Below, piece by piece: positions 45,214 through 54,968 of a stretch of 64,000 nucleotides of DNA (positions are counted from its first letter, which is position 1; each line of letters opens with the position of its first letter). This DNA is from Trissonchulus latispiculum (Eukaryota; Nematoda; Enoplea; Enoplida; Ironidae): assembly GCA_030248195.1 (NCBI GenBank), contig JASAND010019865.1, forward strand, positions 28,822 through 92,821, read 5' to 3'. The position numbers and the translations under genes are program-made. The notes beneath the pieces were generated by a model. The model ran no database searches. It was not told where the DNA came from and was given only the letters and a program-made list of their open reading frames with translations.

Positions 45214-47171
45214 TGAAGCTTCGCTGAAAATGGCTTTGGCTGTTTGTAAAATTCCATAGCATCTTCTGTTGTGACAACTGAAACAACAACATTGTTGACG
45301 TATATATTCTCCAAAATCTTAGCAGCAACATCGGAAGAATGCTGCTTTAAATGATGAGAAACCGTAGCCGCTAACAGAAAAGGGCTAGAGATGACTCCAA
45401 AAGGCACTCTGCAAAAGCGAAAAAACTGTTGGTTATCCTTTGTCAAAGGCTTCTTATGATCTTTCAACCAAATGAATCTTGTCACATCCCGGTCAACTTC
45501 TTGCAGTCCAATCTGAAGAAAGGCCTTTTCTATATCACTGATAATTCCAGCTGAACCTAGCCGAAAGCGTAGGAGCAGGCCACACAAATCATTCAGAAGA
45601 ACTGGACCTCTGTAAAGACAATCATTTAGGCTAAGATCATCCCTTTTGGTCTTCGCCGATGCATCGTACACTATCCTTACCTTGGTGGTAGTCTTAGTAG
45701 GTGTAACAACGCAGTGATGAGGAATATAGTGTACTTTGGACGAATCGTATTCGGTACTGACAACTTCAATGATCCCCATCTTCAGTTGATCCTGAATAAC
45801 AGAATTATATCTTTCCTTCAAAGATTCGTCGGATCCCAACCTGCGTAGGAGTGACTTCAATCTTCCGAGGGCAAGCTCATAGTGACTGGACAACTTCACA
45901 TCTTCATCAATCCATGGCCAACGAGCATAATATCTGCCGTTCAAAAACTGAATGGTAGAAGTAAATTGCTCTAAGGCCTTGTCGTCATCTGATACCACTG
46001 GACAATCCTTGATTCCAATTGTATCTAGATCCCACAATCTCGACATTTGGTCTTCAAGTGAAGTGACCAAAACAGGATCAATTGAGCATAACAAAGAAGC
46101 AAATGACGCATTGTCTGACGATGCGTCACAGATTCCAGTGGCTATCCATCCAAGCTTTGATTTCAGCAACACTAAACCGTCGTCTAGGTTCAATCTTTCA
46201 GCTTCTATCAGTTCGTAGTAGTAGTTGCTTCCAATCAGAACGTCTACGCTAGTCGTTCCAGCTAATCCTAAGCTACTGTCAGCAAGCTGTAGTTCAGTGA
46301 GAATACTATGCTTCTCAAAATTCACCGGCGCCCGTTGAATCGGACAAGAAATCACTGGCATCACATTCACGTCAATGATCATGACGTCTTTATTCTTCAG
46401 CTTCAAGGCTACCTGAACAACAGGCAAGTTCAACGTCTTCGTTGCTGTTGCACCGAATGTGGCTACATGGATCGTTTTGTAATCTTTCGTCTTCAACTTC
46501 AATCGTTTCATCACATCCGCTGTGATGTACGACCTTTGACTTCCAGTGTCAAATAAAACATTGACCTCAGCAACTCTGCCACTCGAACAATCCAAAACTG
46601 ATGTCCTTGCAGTCTGCATCAGCACGTTTTGACTAGAGGTCAAAAGCGCGGATTGCTTGTCTTCATGTGTCTTCGACCTTGGTTCCGGCTTTGGGGCCAA
46701 GTTACTGGAAGGAAACCTTTTAGCACACAGGCTTCTATGGTGGCTTCCTTTACAGTGGTAGCATGTCAATGGTTTCGGACATGCATTCGACAAATGTCCT
46801 CTCTTCAAACATCGATAACATCGATCCTTCAGCTGTGCTTTCCTGGTCATCAGATCAGGAAATCTTCTACATTCGTCTGAAAAGTGCTGCTCTTCACAGA
46901 ATATGCACCTCCGTTGAGGCCTGGCTTGGCTAAGCAGACTTTCTGCAGTAGCATGCTTCTGATACTTCTGATTCTTTGTGCTGGTGAATGCACGATCACA
47001 AACTGACCGTCGCTCACCCAATTCTCTAGCAACTATTTCCTCTTTCAGCATCTGACGAAGTGAACTCATCCAATCCTCTGACATGCTTTTCGCATTCATC
47101 GTAGACGAACCGCAACTTCGTTGACACTGATTCGCAGGGCTGCAAACGGAACAACTCATCAAAGTGGGCAA
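45210..47171 (-). pseudogene. BEL gag C-terminus, protease and RT
   Basis: A 653-codon frame. Early residues match the gag tail (EDWMSSLRQMLKEEIVARE). Next come zinc-knuckle cysteines (CYRCLKRGHLSNAC, CYHCKGSHHRSLC), the aspartic protease motif LFDTGSQRS, then RT blocks IVYDASAK, SDIEKAFLQI and PFGVISSPFLL. The RT active-site box at 45291-45302 reads YVNN: the first catalytic Asp is replaced by Asn, so this copy's RT should be inactive. The frame runs out just downstream (stop at 45210), where an indel moves the polyprotein to the next frame. Confidence 0.93.
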
Positions 47172-47808
47172 AGATCACTGTTTGTTCTCTCCCAAATCTC
47201 TCTGTAATGGTGTCCACAGCCACTTGATAGTTAGCATTGGTGACAGAAATTCCACTGATAGCTCGTTCAGCATCCTCGGTCAGCAGACTTCTCAAGTAAT
47301 TGAACTTGTCCACTGCACTTAAATGATCATTATTGTGGATAGCGGATTCAAAGCTATCCCAAAACTCCCTCCATTTGAGAGGATCTCCAGCATATTTGCC
47401 AATCGAAAGCTTCGGCAGCTTTGCTGTCTTCTTCTCTGTGCGAGTTTCAGTACTGGATGTGGAATCATTCAGGTTCACACGTCCACTAGGGTTGGTTATC
47501 GAAGCTTCAATCTTAGTCACTCTTGTCATCGACGCAGTGACAGCTTGACTTAGCGTTTCTTGTAGCTGGGTGGCCTCTTCAATTTGAGATTCAAGCTCTT
47601 CGTCTTCACATAAATCAAAAATCTTCTCATCGAGAACTGCAATCTTAGCTTGAATTTCCTTAGCATTGCCACCAGCATTCTTCAAAATATCAGGATCTGC
47701 TTCAAGATCCAGAGCTAACAACCTCTTCAACTCGGTCAAGTATCTGGTTGCATGTGCCTTTAAGGCACCACGCTGCTTGATCAGCTTTGTCTTTACCTTG
47801 TCGGCCAT
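47026..47808 (-). pseudogene. BEL gag, N-terminal part
   Basis: The frame is open from 47886, but the best start is the ATG at 47808 (MADKVKTKLIKQRG), which begins like BEL gag. The preceding 26 codons translate a tandem actgcaa-type leader repeat. It contains a coiled-coil-like acidic region and KLPKLSIGKYAGDPLKWREF, the conserved BEL gag block, then FNYLRSLL and KLRFVYDECEKHVRGL. About there (47060-47085) it leaves frame and joins the gag tail of the next frame. The usual stretch between these two blocks is missing. Confidence 0.9.
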
Positions 47809-48227
47809 TGAGTTGTCAGGTACTGCACAAACTGCAATAACTGCACTAAAAACTGGTACTGCAAAAACTGCAATCGCCGAACTCAAAAACTCTTTATTGC
47901 AAAAAACCGCAATAAACTCAAAAGTCTATTTTGGACTGTAATACTTACAGCCAAGTCAACTCCAGAACCCCCTTTTTATGCTACTCCTGTAGCTCGAGGC
48001 TACCTTATTGACAAAACTATGATACTGTTCCAAAAATTACTTTGGCCCATACAGGTTGATCTCAAAGACTGAGATCTCAAAATTCTTTCAAGCGCTTATG
48101 CAAGCGTGTTTCTGTGCCGAAATTGGACACAAAAACATAATCAAACAAAACTGAGCCAAAAATTAAAGAAACAGATCAACAAACTTTATCTCTAAAACAG
48201 AGATAATCAAAGGACTTACAGATTGTT

Positions 48228-48244
48228 CCCGGGTTTCGGCACCA
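48228..48244 (-). other. BEL primer-binding site, tRNA-Phe type
   Basis: The plus strand reads cccgggtttcggcacca directly against the 5' LTR. This equals the 3' end of metazoan tRNA-Phe(GAA) including CCA, as I recall that conserved sequence, so the element's RNA would pair with tRNA-Phe over 17 bases. The next upstream bases (gtt) diverge. Confidence 0.85.
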
Positions 48245-48496
48245 TGTTGTGAAAGGCGCACGCAATCACAAATAAATTGAAATCCAAATTAATTTAATAC
48301 AGGACAAAATAAGTAGAATTATAACCGGCTAAGAACGACAACACATTAAGTAAGACATACAAAAACCAGACAATCAAACAGGCGAGTAAACAATGATAGA
48401 CGGAAGAAAAGTTAATTTGCATATTGTAAGTTCAAACAAGGAAGTAAAAGTTGTTGCCTAGAAGAAAGATGATCAATCTTCGCGTTCTTCGCGACA
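48245..48496 (-). repeat. BEL element 5' LTR
   Basis: 252 bases, TG...CA bounded (tgttgtgaaagg to ttcgcgaca). Compared with the 3' LTR it differs by four transitions, all C or G at the other copy and T or A here, plus three small indels. Confidence 0.95.
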
Positions 48497-48528
48497 CCCT
48501 CTTTGTTGTAGTGTTGCTGCTTGTAGTG

Positions 48529-48901
48529 CCGTGCCGGCCGAGTGGTTAAGGCGTTCGACTTCGGATCCGATAGTCCGAGGTTCGAATCCCCGCTGCCACA
48601 AAGCTTTCACAAATCACCTTGAGCAAGGGACTAACCACATATCGGTTCGCCGTGAGCTCTAGCCAACCCAGCTATCCATCCTTAATTGGTCGGTAAATGG
48701 GTACCACTATTGTGGGAAGGTAACAGGAGTCCGTGTGGGGCTTAACGCCTTGAAGGGCCGGCCCCCCTTCCACGGATGTAGTCATCATTTGAGTTGACAC
48801 TCCTGGCTCTACGGCTGTGTATCCGGGGATGAGCACCGGCACCCCCTTGTCCCTGAACCAGGGATGGAGATATTCTCCAGGGGTCACATTTACCTTTTTT
48901 T
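48529..48901 (+). mobile_element. Complete tRNA-Arg-headed SINE, 11-bp TSD
   Basis: A 373-bp SINE with the exact flanking duplication tgcttgtagtg (48518-48528 and 48902-48912). The head (48531-48599) folds as a tRNA: box A-like gccgagtggttaaggcg, anticodon loop cttcgga (TCG, Arg) and box B ggttcgaatcc. The acceptor and anticodon stems have mismatches. The body contains caccttgagcaagggact, tgtgggaaggtaac and tgtatccggggatgag, and the tail is acctttttttt. The same body occurs at 1-179. Being headed by a tRNA promoter it would be transcribed by Pol III and mobilised by a LINE in trans; the partner LINE is not in the window. Confidence 0.93.
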
Positions 48902-48912
48902 TGCTTGTAGTG

Positions 48913-50094
48913 TGCAAAGTTTTAGACGATTCTGAAAACGTAATATGGAGTAATTGACTCAAATCTTCAAAATACAAATAATAGCGACAATATATAATAT
49001 AACGTAATCTAGAACTGCGAGCGCAGGGGTTAACGAAATTACATAATTTTCACATAAGTTGCGACAGACACGTGGAGTACTTATTGGAGAAATTTGGGCT
49101 CATTTAGTTAACCACACTTCATGAGACACTAGCATTAACCTCCACCCGTATGGACTTACTATGCCCAAATTTTCGGACTTTGATCGTGTCGCACAGAAAA
49201 GTATACATTGGCCTAGATAATATTTCAAAGTACTATATATCATGACTAGCTGTGCAAAATTTGGGGACGGTTCCTTGCGAAGTTTGCATGCAGGTCATGT
49301 CGAGTTTTGGACCGACAACACCAATTTGCGAAAGTTCCACAGGACGCTACGATGCGTTGAAATCTTTCAAATTTTAAAATATTTTGCATCAAACCTAATA
49401 CTATTATGTGGCAAAGACTAGCTAGCTTTTCCAACACGAGTATCACGAGTACTTTTCCAAGTATCGAGTGATGAAGTTAATGGTAGTAGAGATGTTTATT
49501 GGCCTCTAACTATACTGACGTAAATTAATCAGACATGTTATTCTAAAATGACGCACTGGATTAAGGAAATTAGAAAAAATAGCAAGGCTTATTGGGCCCA
49601 TACAAAATTTTAGACTCTGGTACTGAAAAACTGAACCGCTGATGTTGAACGCTTTGAACAGTTCCTCAATGCTACTGATATCTATAGGACTACATTAAGA
49701 GAAGTGTCACTTTTCTGGCTTTTCTACCGTGGGAACGCAAACCTATAGTCTTGTCGCGAATTGCGAAGAGTTTGAACTTTCGATGATACAGTCCAGAGCT
49801 AATTCGATTGTTACGATGATGTGTTGCTGTTACTAATTATATCCGTTACGCGATAAGTTTTGCACAAGTCTCGCATAGACTGCAAAATCTATGTGCATAA
49901 GACGAGCGATAAAACTGTCGTAGAGCTGAAAGAACTACTCAAAGGTCACTATGAACCAGCTCCCTTGCGAAGCTATGAACGATACAAGCTCTGGTAGCGA
50001 AAGCAACGTAATGGCTTTCGCTAATCCCTTTCGGATTACTTAGCAGATCTAAGAAGTCTGGCTACGATTTGAGAGTTCAATGGCTTTTGGTCTA
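48913..50094. other. Unassigned, no gene seen
   Basis: AT-rich, no conserved frames or repeat boundaries recognised. Confidence 0.5.
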
Positions 50095-50103
50095 GGCCTT
50101 ATC

Positions 50104-51395
50104 AAGAGTACATAATATAAGCGTATGACACTCTTACAGTAGCATGTACAAATCATGCTAGGTATGCTCGGTTCATTAACTCGGGACCCCCCCCGGAACT
50201 TCCGGGGGGGGGGTCCCACTTTGCACTAACTACACGCTTTCATATAAGCGTGTGTTTGCTCGCTGATTGGCCCACTAGCCTAGGGCTTATGGTAGATAAT
50301 TTATTAGTTATTTTAACTAATTAATTATAACTTTAATTAGGTTAGTACAATCAAAAAACTAATTCGAAAACTTCATGGCATTTTTTCTGCTCTTTCCAAT
50401 AATATAAAAATTGTTGCAAAATACAAAAATTCGCAGGAATGTAGTGTGCAACAATTTTTATATCATTGGAAAGAGCAGAAAAAATGCTACTAAGTTGTCG
50501 AATTAGTTTTTTGATTGTGCTAACCTAATTAAAGTTATAATTAATTAATTAAAATAACTAATAAATTACCTACAGTAAGCCTTACGCTAGTGGACCAATC
50601 AGCGAGAGACACACGCTTATATGAAAGCGTGTAATTAGTGCAAAGTGGGACCCCTCTCCGGAAGTTACGGGGGGGGGTCCCGAGTTAATGAACCGAGCAT
50701 ACCTAGCATGCTTTGTACGGGTCTTTCCCATTATCCCCCCCATAGCTTCGTAGAAGTACTGAAGATGCATACTTTGACGGATTGAGTTGAAATTTGGTAG
50801 GGGTAGGTTTTCGGACCTGCTGATTTCAAAAATGCAAAAATTTTAAAATTTTAGAACGTTTTTAAAAAATTTTAAAATTTTAGTTTGGTAAGGGGGGACC
50901 AAGAGGAACAGAAAAATTTTTTGTCTTCGATTTTGCTGAAAAGATGTATATAGGGGTTTTCGGGGTCGTAGAACACGAATCTGAAATCCGTTTTTCGATC
51001 CAGCTTTTTGTTAGCTCAATACAAGCTAAAGTTCTAAGCTTAAGATGTAAGCTTACCCTGAGCCAACGAAAAGCTGGATCGAAAAAAGGATTTCAGATTC
51101 GTGTTCTACGACCCCGAAAACCCCTATATACATCTTTTCAGCAAAGTCGAAGACAAAAAAGTTTTCGGTTCCTCCCTTACCAAACTAAAATTTTAAAATT
51201 TTTAAAAACTTTTTAAAATTTTAAAATTTTTGCATTTTTGAAATCAGCAGGTCCGAAAACCTACCCCTACTAAATTTCAAGTCAATCCGTCAAAGTGTGC
51301 ATCTTCAGTATTTCTACGAAGCTATGGGGGTTAATGGGAAAGACCCCTTTGTACATGCTAGTGTAAGAGTTTCATACTCTTTATTATGTACTCTT
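50104..51395. mobile_element. Fold-back element, Mutator-like, with nested insertion
   Basis: Outer ends aagagtacataat (50104) and attatgtactctt (to 51395) begin long inverted arms. After removing the insert at 50150-50714, the left arm (50104-50149 and 50715-51010) matches the right arm (51060-51395) over roughly 330 bases. It includes atagcttcgtagaagtactg, gaaatcagcaggtccgaaaa-type complements and cgaatctgaaatccgttttt. Flanking 9-mers ggccttatc (50095) and ggccatatg (51396) match at 7 of 9. The short loop is at about 51010-51060. No protein is encoded. A decayed relative of the arms lies at about 56215-56460. Confidence 0.85.
50150..50714. mobile_element. Second fold-back element nested in the first
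   Basis: It starts with aaatcatgctaggtatgctc and ends with gagcatacctagcatgcttt. Arms of about 270 bases pair almost fully around a loop at 50425-50445 (gcaaaatacaaaaattcgca). It is flanked by tgtac at 50145-50149 and 50714-50718 (4 to 5 bp, depending on how the end base is assigned). The intact right arm of the outer element shows the unoccupied site (RC gcatgtacaaagg), which supports insertion here. Both arms carry a G or C run (50188-50215, 50650-50683). Confidence 0.85.
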
Positions 51396-51404
51396 GGCCA
51401 TATG

Positions 51405-51654
51405 CGATGCTTTTCTATTTGCCCTGCAAAACCAGAAGGTACCTAAAAGAGTACTGGCAGAATCAAGTTGGATTTTGGCTCGAGTATACGATTTGGCTAA
51501 AAGTCTACAGCTAACAGTAGTAAAAAAATTCAGTGTCAACAAGCCGAATGGTCACAAGCTTCAGGTATCAAATAAAGGCAAGGATGGTTATGAGAAGCAA
51601 AGGGTTTGCTACCGAACCCTAATCATCCAGCTAATGAATGCCATAAAATATACC
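51405..51654. other. Unassigned spacer
   Basis: The 93-codon frame across here (51394-51675) begins in the fold-back element and ends inside the Ty3 LTR, so it is not credible as a gene. Confidence 0.5.
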
Positions 51655-51659
51655 ATGTC

Positions 51660-51796
51660 TGTTGTGAAGTGTTAAAGTTTTGAAAATTAATCTTCTATGT
51701 AGAGACTGCATCCTATGCAGTAGTGATTGTTGGTTGAGTATAAAGTTATATATCTGAAGTTCCATATCTGTGTGCCTCCTAAGCCAAGACACTAAA
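51660..51796 (+). repeat. Ty3 element 5' LTR
   Basis: 137 bases from tgttgtgaagtg to caagacactaaa, identical to the 3' LTR in every position I compared. The TATA-like string gttatatatctg lies at about 51745-51756. Confidence 0.95.
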
Positions 51797-51798
51797 TT

Positions 51799-52269
51799 TT
51801 GGCGACGATGGAAATGTTCAAACCCCCACAACCATACCTTGAGAACCCGGGGACTCCTCTTATTCCTTGGAAACAGTGGATTCAGTTATTCCACAATTAT
51901 CTTATCGCAACCGGAGCAGAAGATTACCCCGACCGACGGAAGATTGCTATTCTTCTGCATTGTCTTGGTACCGAAGCACAGCGGATATATCAGACTTTAC
52001 CTGTTCCCCATGACAATCAGAACGGTCCACCTACCTATAATGACATTGAACAGTTGCTAGAAAACCAGTTTTCCCCTAAACAGAACATTGTGACGGCCCG
52101 ACACCTGTTTCGGCAGAAGAAGCAAAGACCTGGGGAAAAGTTTAGTTTGTACTTGAGCGAACTCCGTTCTCTTTTACCGCCCTGTGACTTTGGCGCGTCG
52201 CAAGAGGATATGTTGCGCGACCAAATCGTCGAAGGAGTTCATAACCCGAAAGTAAAGGAAAGACTGTAA
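51799..52269 (+). pseudogene. Ty3 gag, ending at an in-frame TAA
   Basis: A 156-residue gag part (first ATG at 51799; ATG codons also at 51808 and following). It has the gag features PWKQWIQLFHNYL, CLGTEAQRIYQTLP and RQKKQRPGEKFSLYLSELRS. It stops at TAA 52267-52269, and the same frame resumes at once with the rest of gag and pol. The stop interrupts a continuous gag domain (VKERL then MESNLTVERC), so it is either a point mutation or a leaky stop. Confidence 0.85.
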
Positions 52270-54474
52270 ATGGAATCCAACTTAACTGTTGAACGCTGTG
52301 TTCTATTGGCCTGTCAAATCGAGAAAGCCTTAGAAGAGGCGAAGGAATTGACGTCAACTGATACAAAGCATAATGTCAATGCCATTTATCGCAAGCCTAC
52401 CACCTCACATCAAGCAAGAAAACCGACACCGAAGGAAAAGATGAACTATAAATCTCTTTGCATGCGATGTGGCAGGGACCACAAGGACTCTCGATATGAC
52501 TGCCCTGCGAAAAACAGTAACTGTAACTACTGTAATAAAAAGGGACATTATGAAAGGGTTTGCAAAACCAAGAAATTTTCTGCATCTCGTCACATCCGTC
52601 AAGTAGAGACAAATCAAGCGTTAATTGAAGGTGAAGACAACATTCAGGTCCTGAGCATCAACCCTCAGCATATCAGTCATGCCATCACATGTAAGCTGAA
52701 TCTTAAAAGTAACAGTGGTAAACAGCACATCCAATCTTTTGTGATTGATACCGGTGCACCTGTATCTCTGTTGCCCATTCAAGAGTATCAGAAGCTATCT
52801 GATCCTACTACCATATCACCCACCACAACAAAACTACTTGCTTATGACCATCAAACTATTACTACGTTTGGCCGTGCAACCTTGACAGTCTGTCGTGACA
52901 ATCAGCAATACACCGCCTCTTTCTTCATCGTCGAAGGTACCCAGGCACTTTTGGGATTAGATCTTATCCAGAAATTGAAGATCAATATCATTGGTGAAAA
53001 CCTGGTCGTTAACCAAATTTCCATAGAATATATCCGACAGAAATATCCAAAGCTTTTCACAGAAGAATTCAAAAAGATAAAAGGATGCGTTCCCACCTTC
53101 ACCCTAAAGACTGATCATCAAGCTCTTACCTCCTTGCTTGATATCACTGGAACTAGCCACAAACCGATGCGCATTTCCAGATGGCACGCGCGGCTATTGA
53201 ACTATACCTACCAAATTGAGTACAAACCAGGTACTCAAAACACAACTGCTGACTGTCTATCCCGACTACCTCTACCTGAATTCCAACATCTAACCGATGA
53301 AGAAATTCCAATCGCCTTCATCAATACCTTGCCTGCTGTGAGCATTTCAGAGATTACTGATGCAACAAAGAAAGACACGATCCTACAGACAGTTTCTCAC
53401 CACACCGTAGTTGGCTGGAATCGATCAACGCAGAGCAATACAGATCTTAAACCCTATCGCCTGATCCAGGAAGAAATCTACATCCATGATGATTGTCTTT
53501 TCCGAGCACCGAATCGACTAATCATCCCAAGCTCGCTTCGTCAGCGAATACTATCGCTTGCCCACGAAGGTCACCGCGGAATCGCCAAAACAAAGCAAGT
53601 GATTCGAAATTCCTACTGGTGGCCGGGTTTGGACGAGGATGTGCACAATTTGGTTCAACATTGCACCGACTGTCAGCTGAGTGATAAAGCTGCTGTAAGG
53701 CAAAAACCCAATACTCAGGCAATCGCACCACCTGAGTACCCTTGGCAGAGAGTTGGCATAGACATTCTGGGGCCCTTTGCTACAGCTCCTTCCCATACAC
53801 CCTTCCTTTTGGTTCTGGTTGACCACTTTTCGAAATGGGCGGAGGTCGCAATCTGCAGCAAAATCACAACCTCTTCTGTCATTGGATTTCTGGACAAACT
53901 TTTTGCCCGATATGGTTTGCCAGAAAGTTTGATTTCAGACAATGGCCCACAGTTCAAGAGTATGGAGTTTGGCGAATATCTGAGGACAAATGGGATTAAA
54001 CATAAACCCACTGCCGTGTATAACCCGGAAAGCAACGGCGCCGTGGAGCGCTTTAACCGAGAATTGCAGGCAAAGCTTTTGACTGCTACAAATGAACGGG
54101 GAACCTGGAACCAGAAAATTACCGCTATTTTGGCATGCTACAGGATGACACCTCATAGAGCAACTTGTCAAACCCCAGCTGAACTGTTCCTCCGCCGAAC
54201 AGTTCGTACCAAAGTCAATAGCCCTAATTTCACATTCCGAGACCCACCTGCTGAAAATATTGTGAAGGGAAGAATTAAAGACTATCAAAGTAAATGGGAT
54301 AAACACAGAGAAAGAACCGCCGATATTAAAGTTGGGGATAAGGTTCGCCATTTGCTACCCTACTATCCCAAAGGAACGTCAAAGTTCTCCAAGCCGCTTA
54401 CTGTTGTGGGGAAAAGTCGATGCATAGTTTCCTCCTGGAAGATGGGAAAATTTGGAATTCTAGAAAGCTGGTAA
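52270..54474 (+). pseudogene. Ty3 gag-pol with protease and integrase, RT deleted
   Basis: A 734-codon frame, in phase with gag. Zinc knuckles lie at 64-98 (CMRCGRDHKDSRYDC and CNYCNKKGHYERVC) and the protease motif VIDTGAPVSLLP at 158-169. At about 272-277 (KIKGC to FTLKTDHQAL; bases 53083-53100) the pre-RT linker joins the C-terminal RNase H segment, which ends QNTTADCLSRL; the RT and most of RNase H are gone. The integrase is complete: His432, His435, Cys465, Cys468, and catalytic Asp498, Asp557 and Glu593 (in GIDILG, ISDNGPQF and GAVERFN). The last codons are out of frame: after FSKPLTVVG the true continuation moves to the frame at 54420-54713. Confidence 0.93.
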
Positions 54475-54713
54475 AGTTTCCGTCCGAAGTTGTCACCTCA
54501 CCCACCTCCCAAGAAGATCAAGACTCCTATCTCCACTTAACAGACTTTGTTGGAGAAGCTGAGGTCCAAGCTAATGCCCCTATCCTCCAAGACTTGGCTC
54601 CTCCGCTAGATTATCCGCAGCAAGGTCCTCAAAGAGCTGCTAGAGCCAGAAGACCGCCACTTAGATATAACGCTGCCTTGGATGAGTATCAGCGACGAGC
54701 CTACTGGGATTGA
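54420..54713 (+). pseudogene. Ty3 pol C-terminal tail after a frame break
   Basis: SFLLEDGKIWNSRKLVKF continues the integrase C-terminal module in a different frame from 54474, so a small indel lies near 54405-54425. The tail is Pro/Arg-rich (ARARRPPLRYNAAL) and stops at 54713, 23 bases before the 3' LTR. Confidence 0.8.
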
Positions 54714-54736
54714 AGCTTTTCAAGAAAGAGGAAGAA

Positions 54737-54873
54737 TGTTGTGAAGTGTTAAAGTTTTGAAAATTAATCTTCTATGTAGAGACTGCATCCTATGCAGTAG
54801 TGATTGTTGGTTGAGTATAAAGTTATATATCTGAAGTTCCATATCTGTGTGCCTCCTAAGCCAAGACACTAAA
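54737..54873 (+). repeat. Ty3 element 3' LTR
   Basis: Identical to 51660-51796. A purine-rich stretch (caagaaagaggaagaa, 54721-54736) lies directly before it and is the polypurine tract. Confidence 0.95.
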
Positions 54874-54968
54874 ATGTCGACTATCAAATTTGTGGAAATC
54901 AGCAAAATCGCAGATGGTCGAAAAATTGGCCAAAATGGCTCCCCCGTTTAAGAATGAAGATTTTCTTA

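Larger units (their letters stand above)
42334..48496 (-). mobile_element. BEL/Pao LTR retrotransposon, nearly full length
   Basis: A 6.16-kb element transcribed on the minus strand, bounded by two LTRs (42334-42591 and 48245-48496) and the exact 5-bp target duplication ccctc (42329-42333 and 48497-48501). Between them are a tRNA-Phe-type primer site, gag, zinc knuckles, protease, RT, RNase H region and integrase in BEL order. The coding region is one polyprotein split into three frames by two breaks. LTR divergence is small (four transitions and three indels by eye), so the insertion is fairly recent even though the coding region is damaged. Confidence 0.96.
51660..54873 (+). mobile_element. 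Ty3/Mag-like LTR retrotransposon lacking RT
   Basis: A 3.2-kb element with two identical 137-bp LTRs and the exact 5-bp duplication atgtc at 51655-51659 and 54874-54878. After the 5' LTR, ttttggcgacgatgg holds the likely primer-binding site. Coding order: gag, two zinc knuckles, protease, then directly the last part of RNase H, integrase. The whole RT is absent without loss of reading frame. Short LTRs and the CxxC...H...C knuckle pair suggest the Mag clade. LTR identity means a very recent insertion, so this deleted form was probably mobilised by proteins from another copy. Confidence 0.95.

Noticed and set aside
48531..48599. Functional tRNA-Arg(TCG) gene
   Set aside because: Stem mismatches, an attached 300-base body shared with 1-179, a T-tail and an 11-bp TSD show a SINE head instead.
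51394..51675. Gene of 93 codons upstream of the Ty3 element
   Set aside because: It starts in the end of a fold-back element and ends in an LTR, with no motif.
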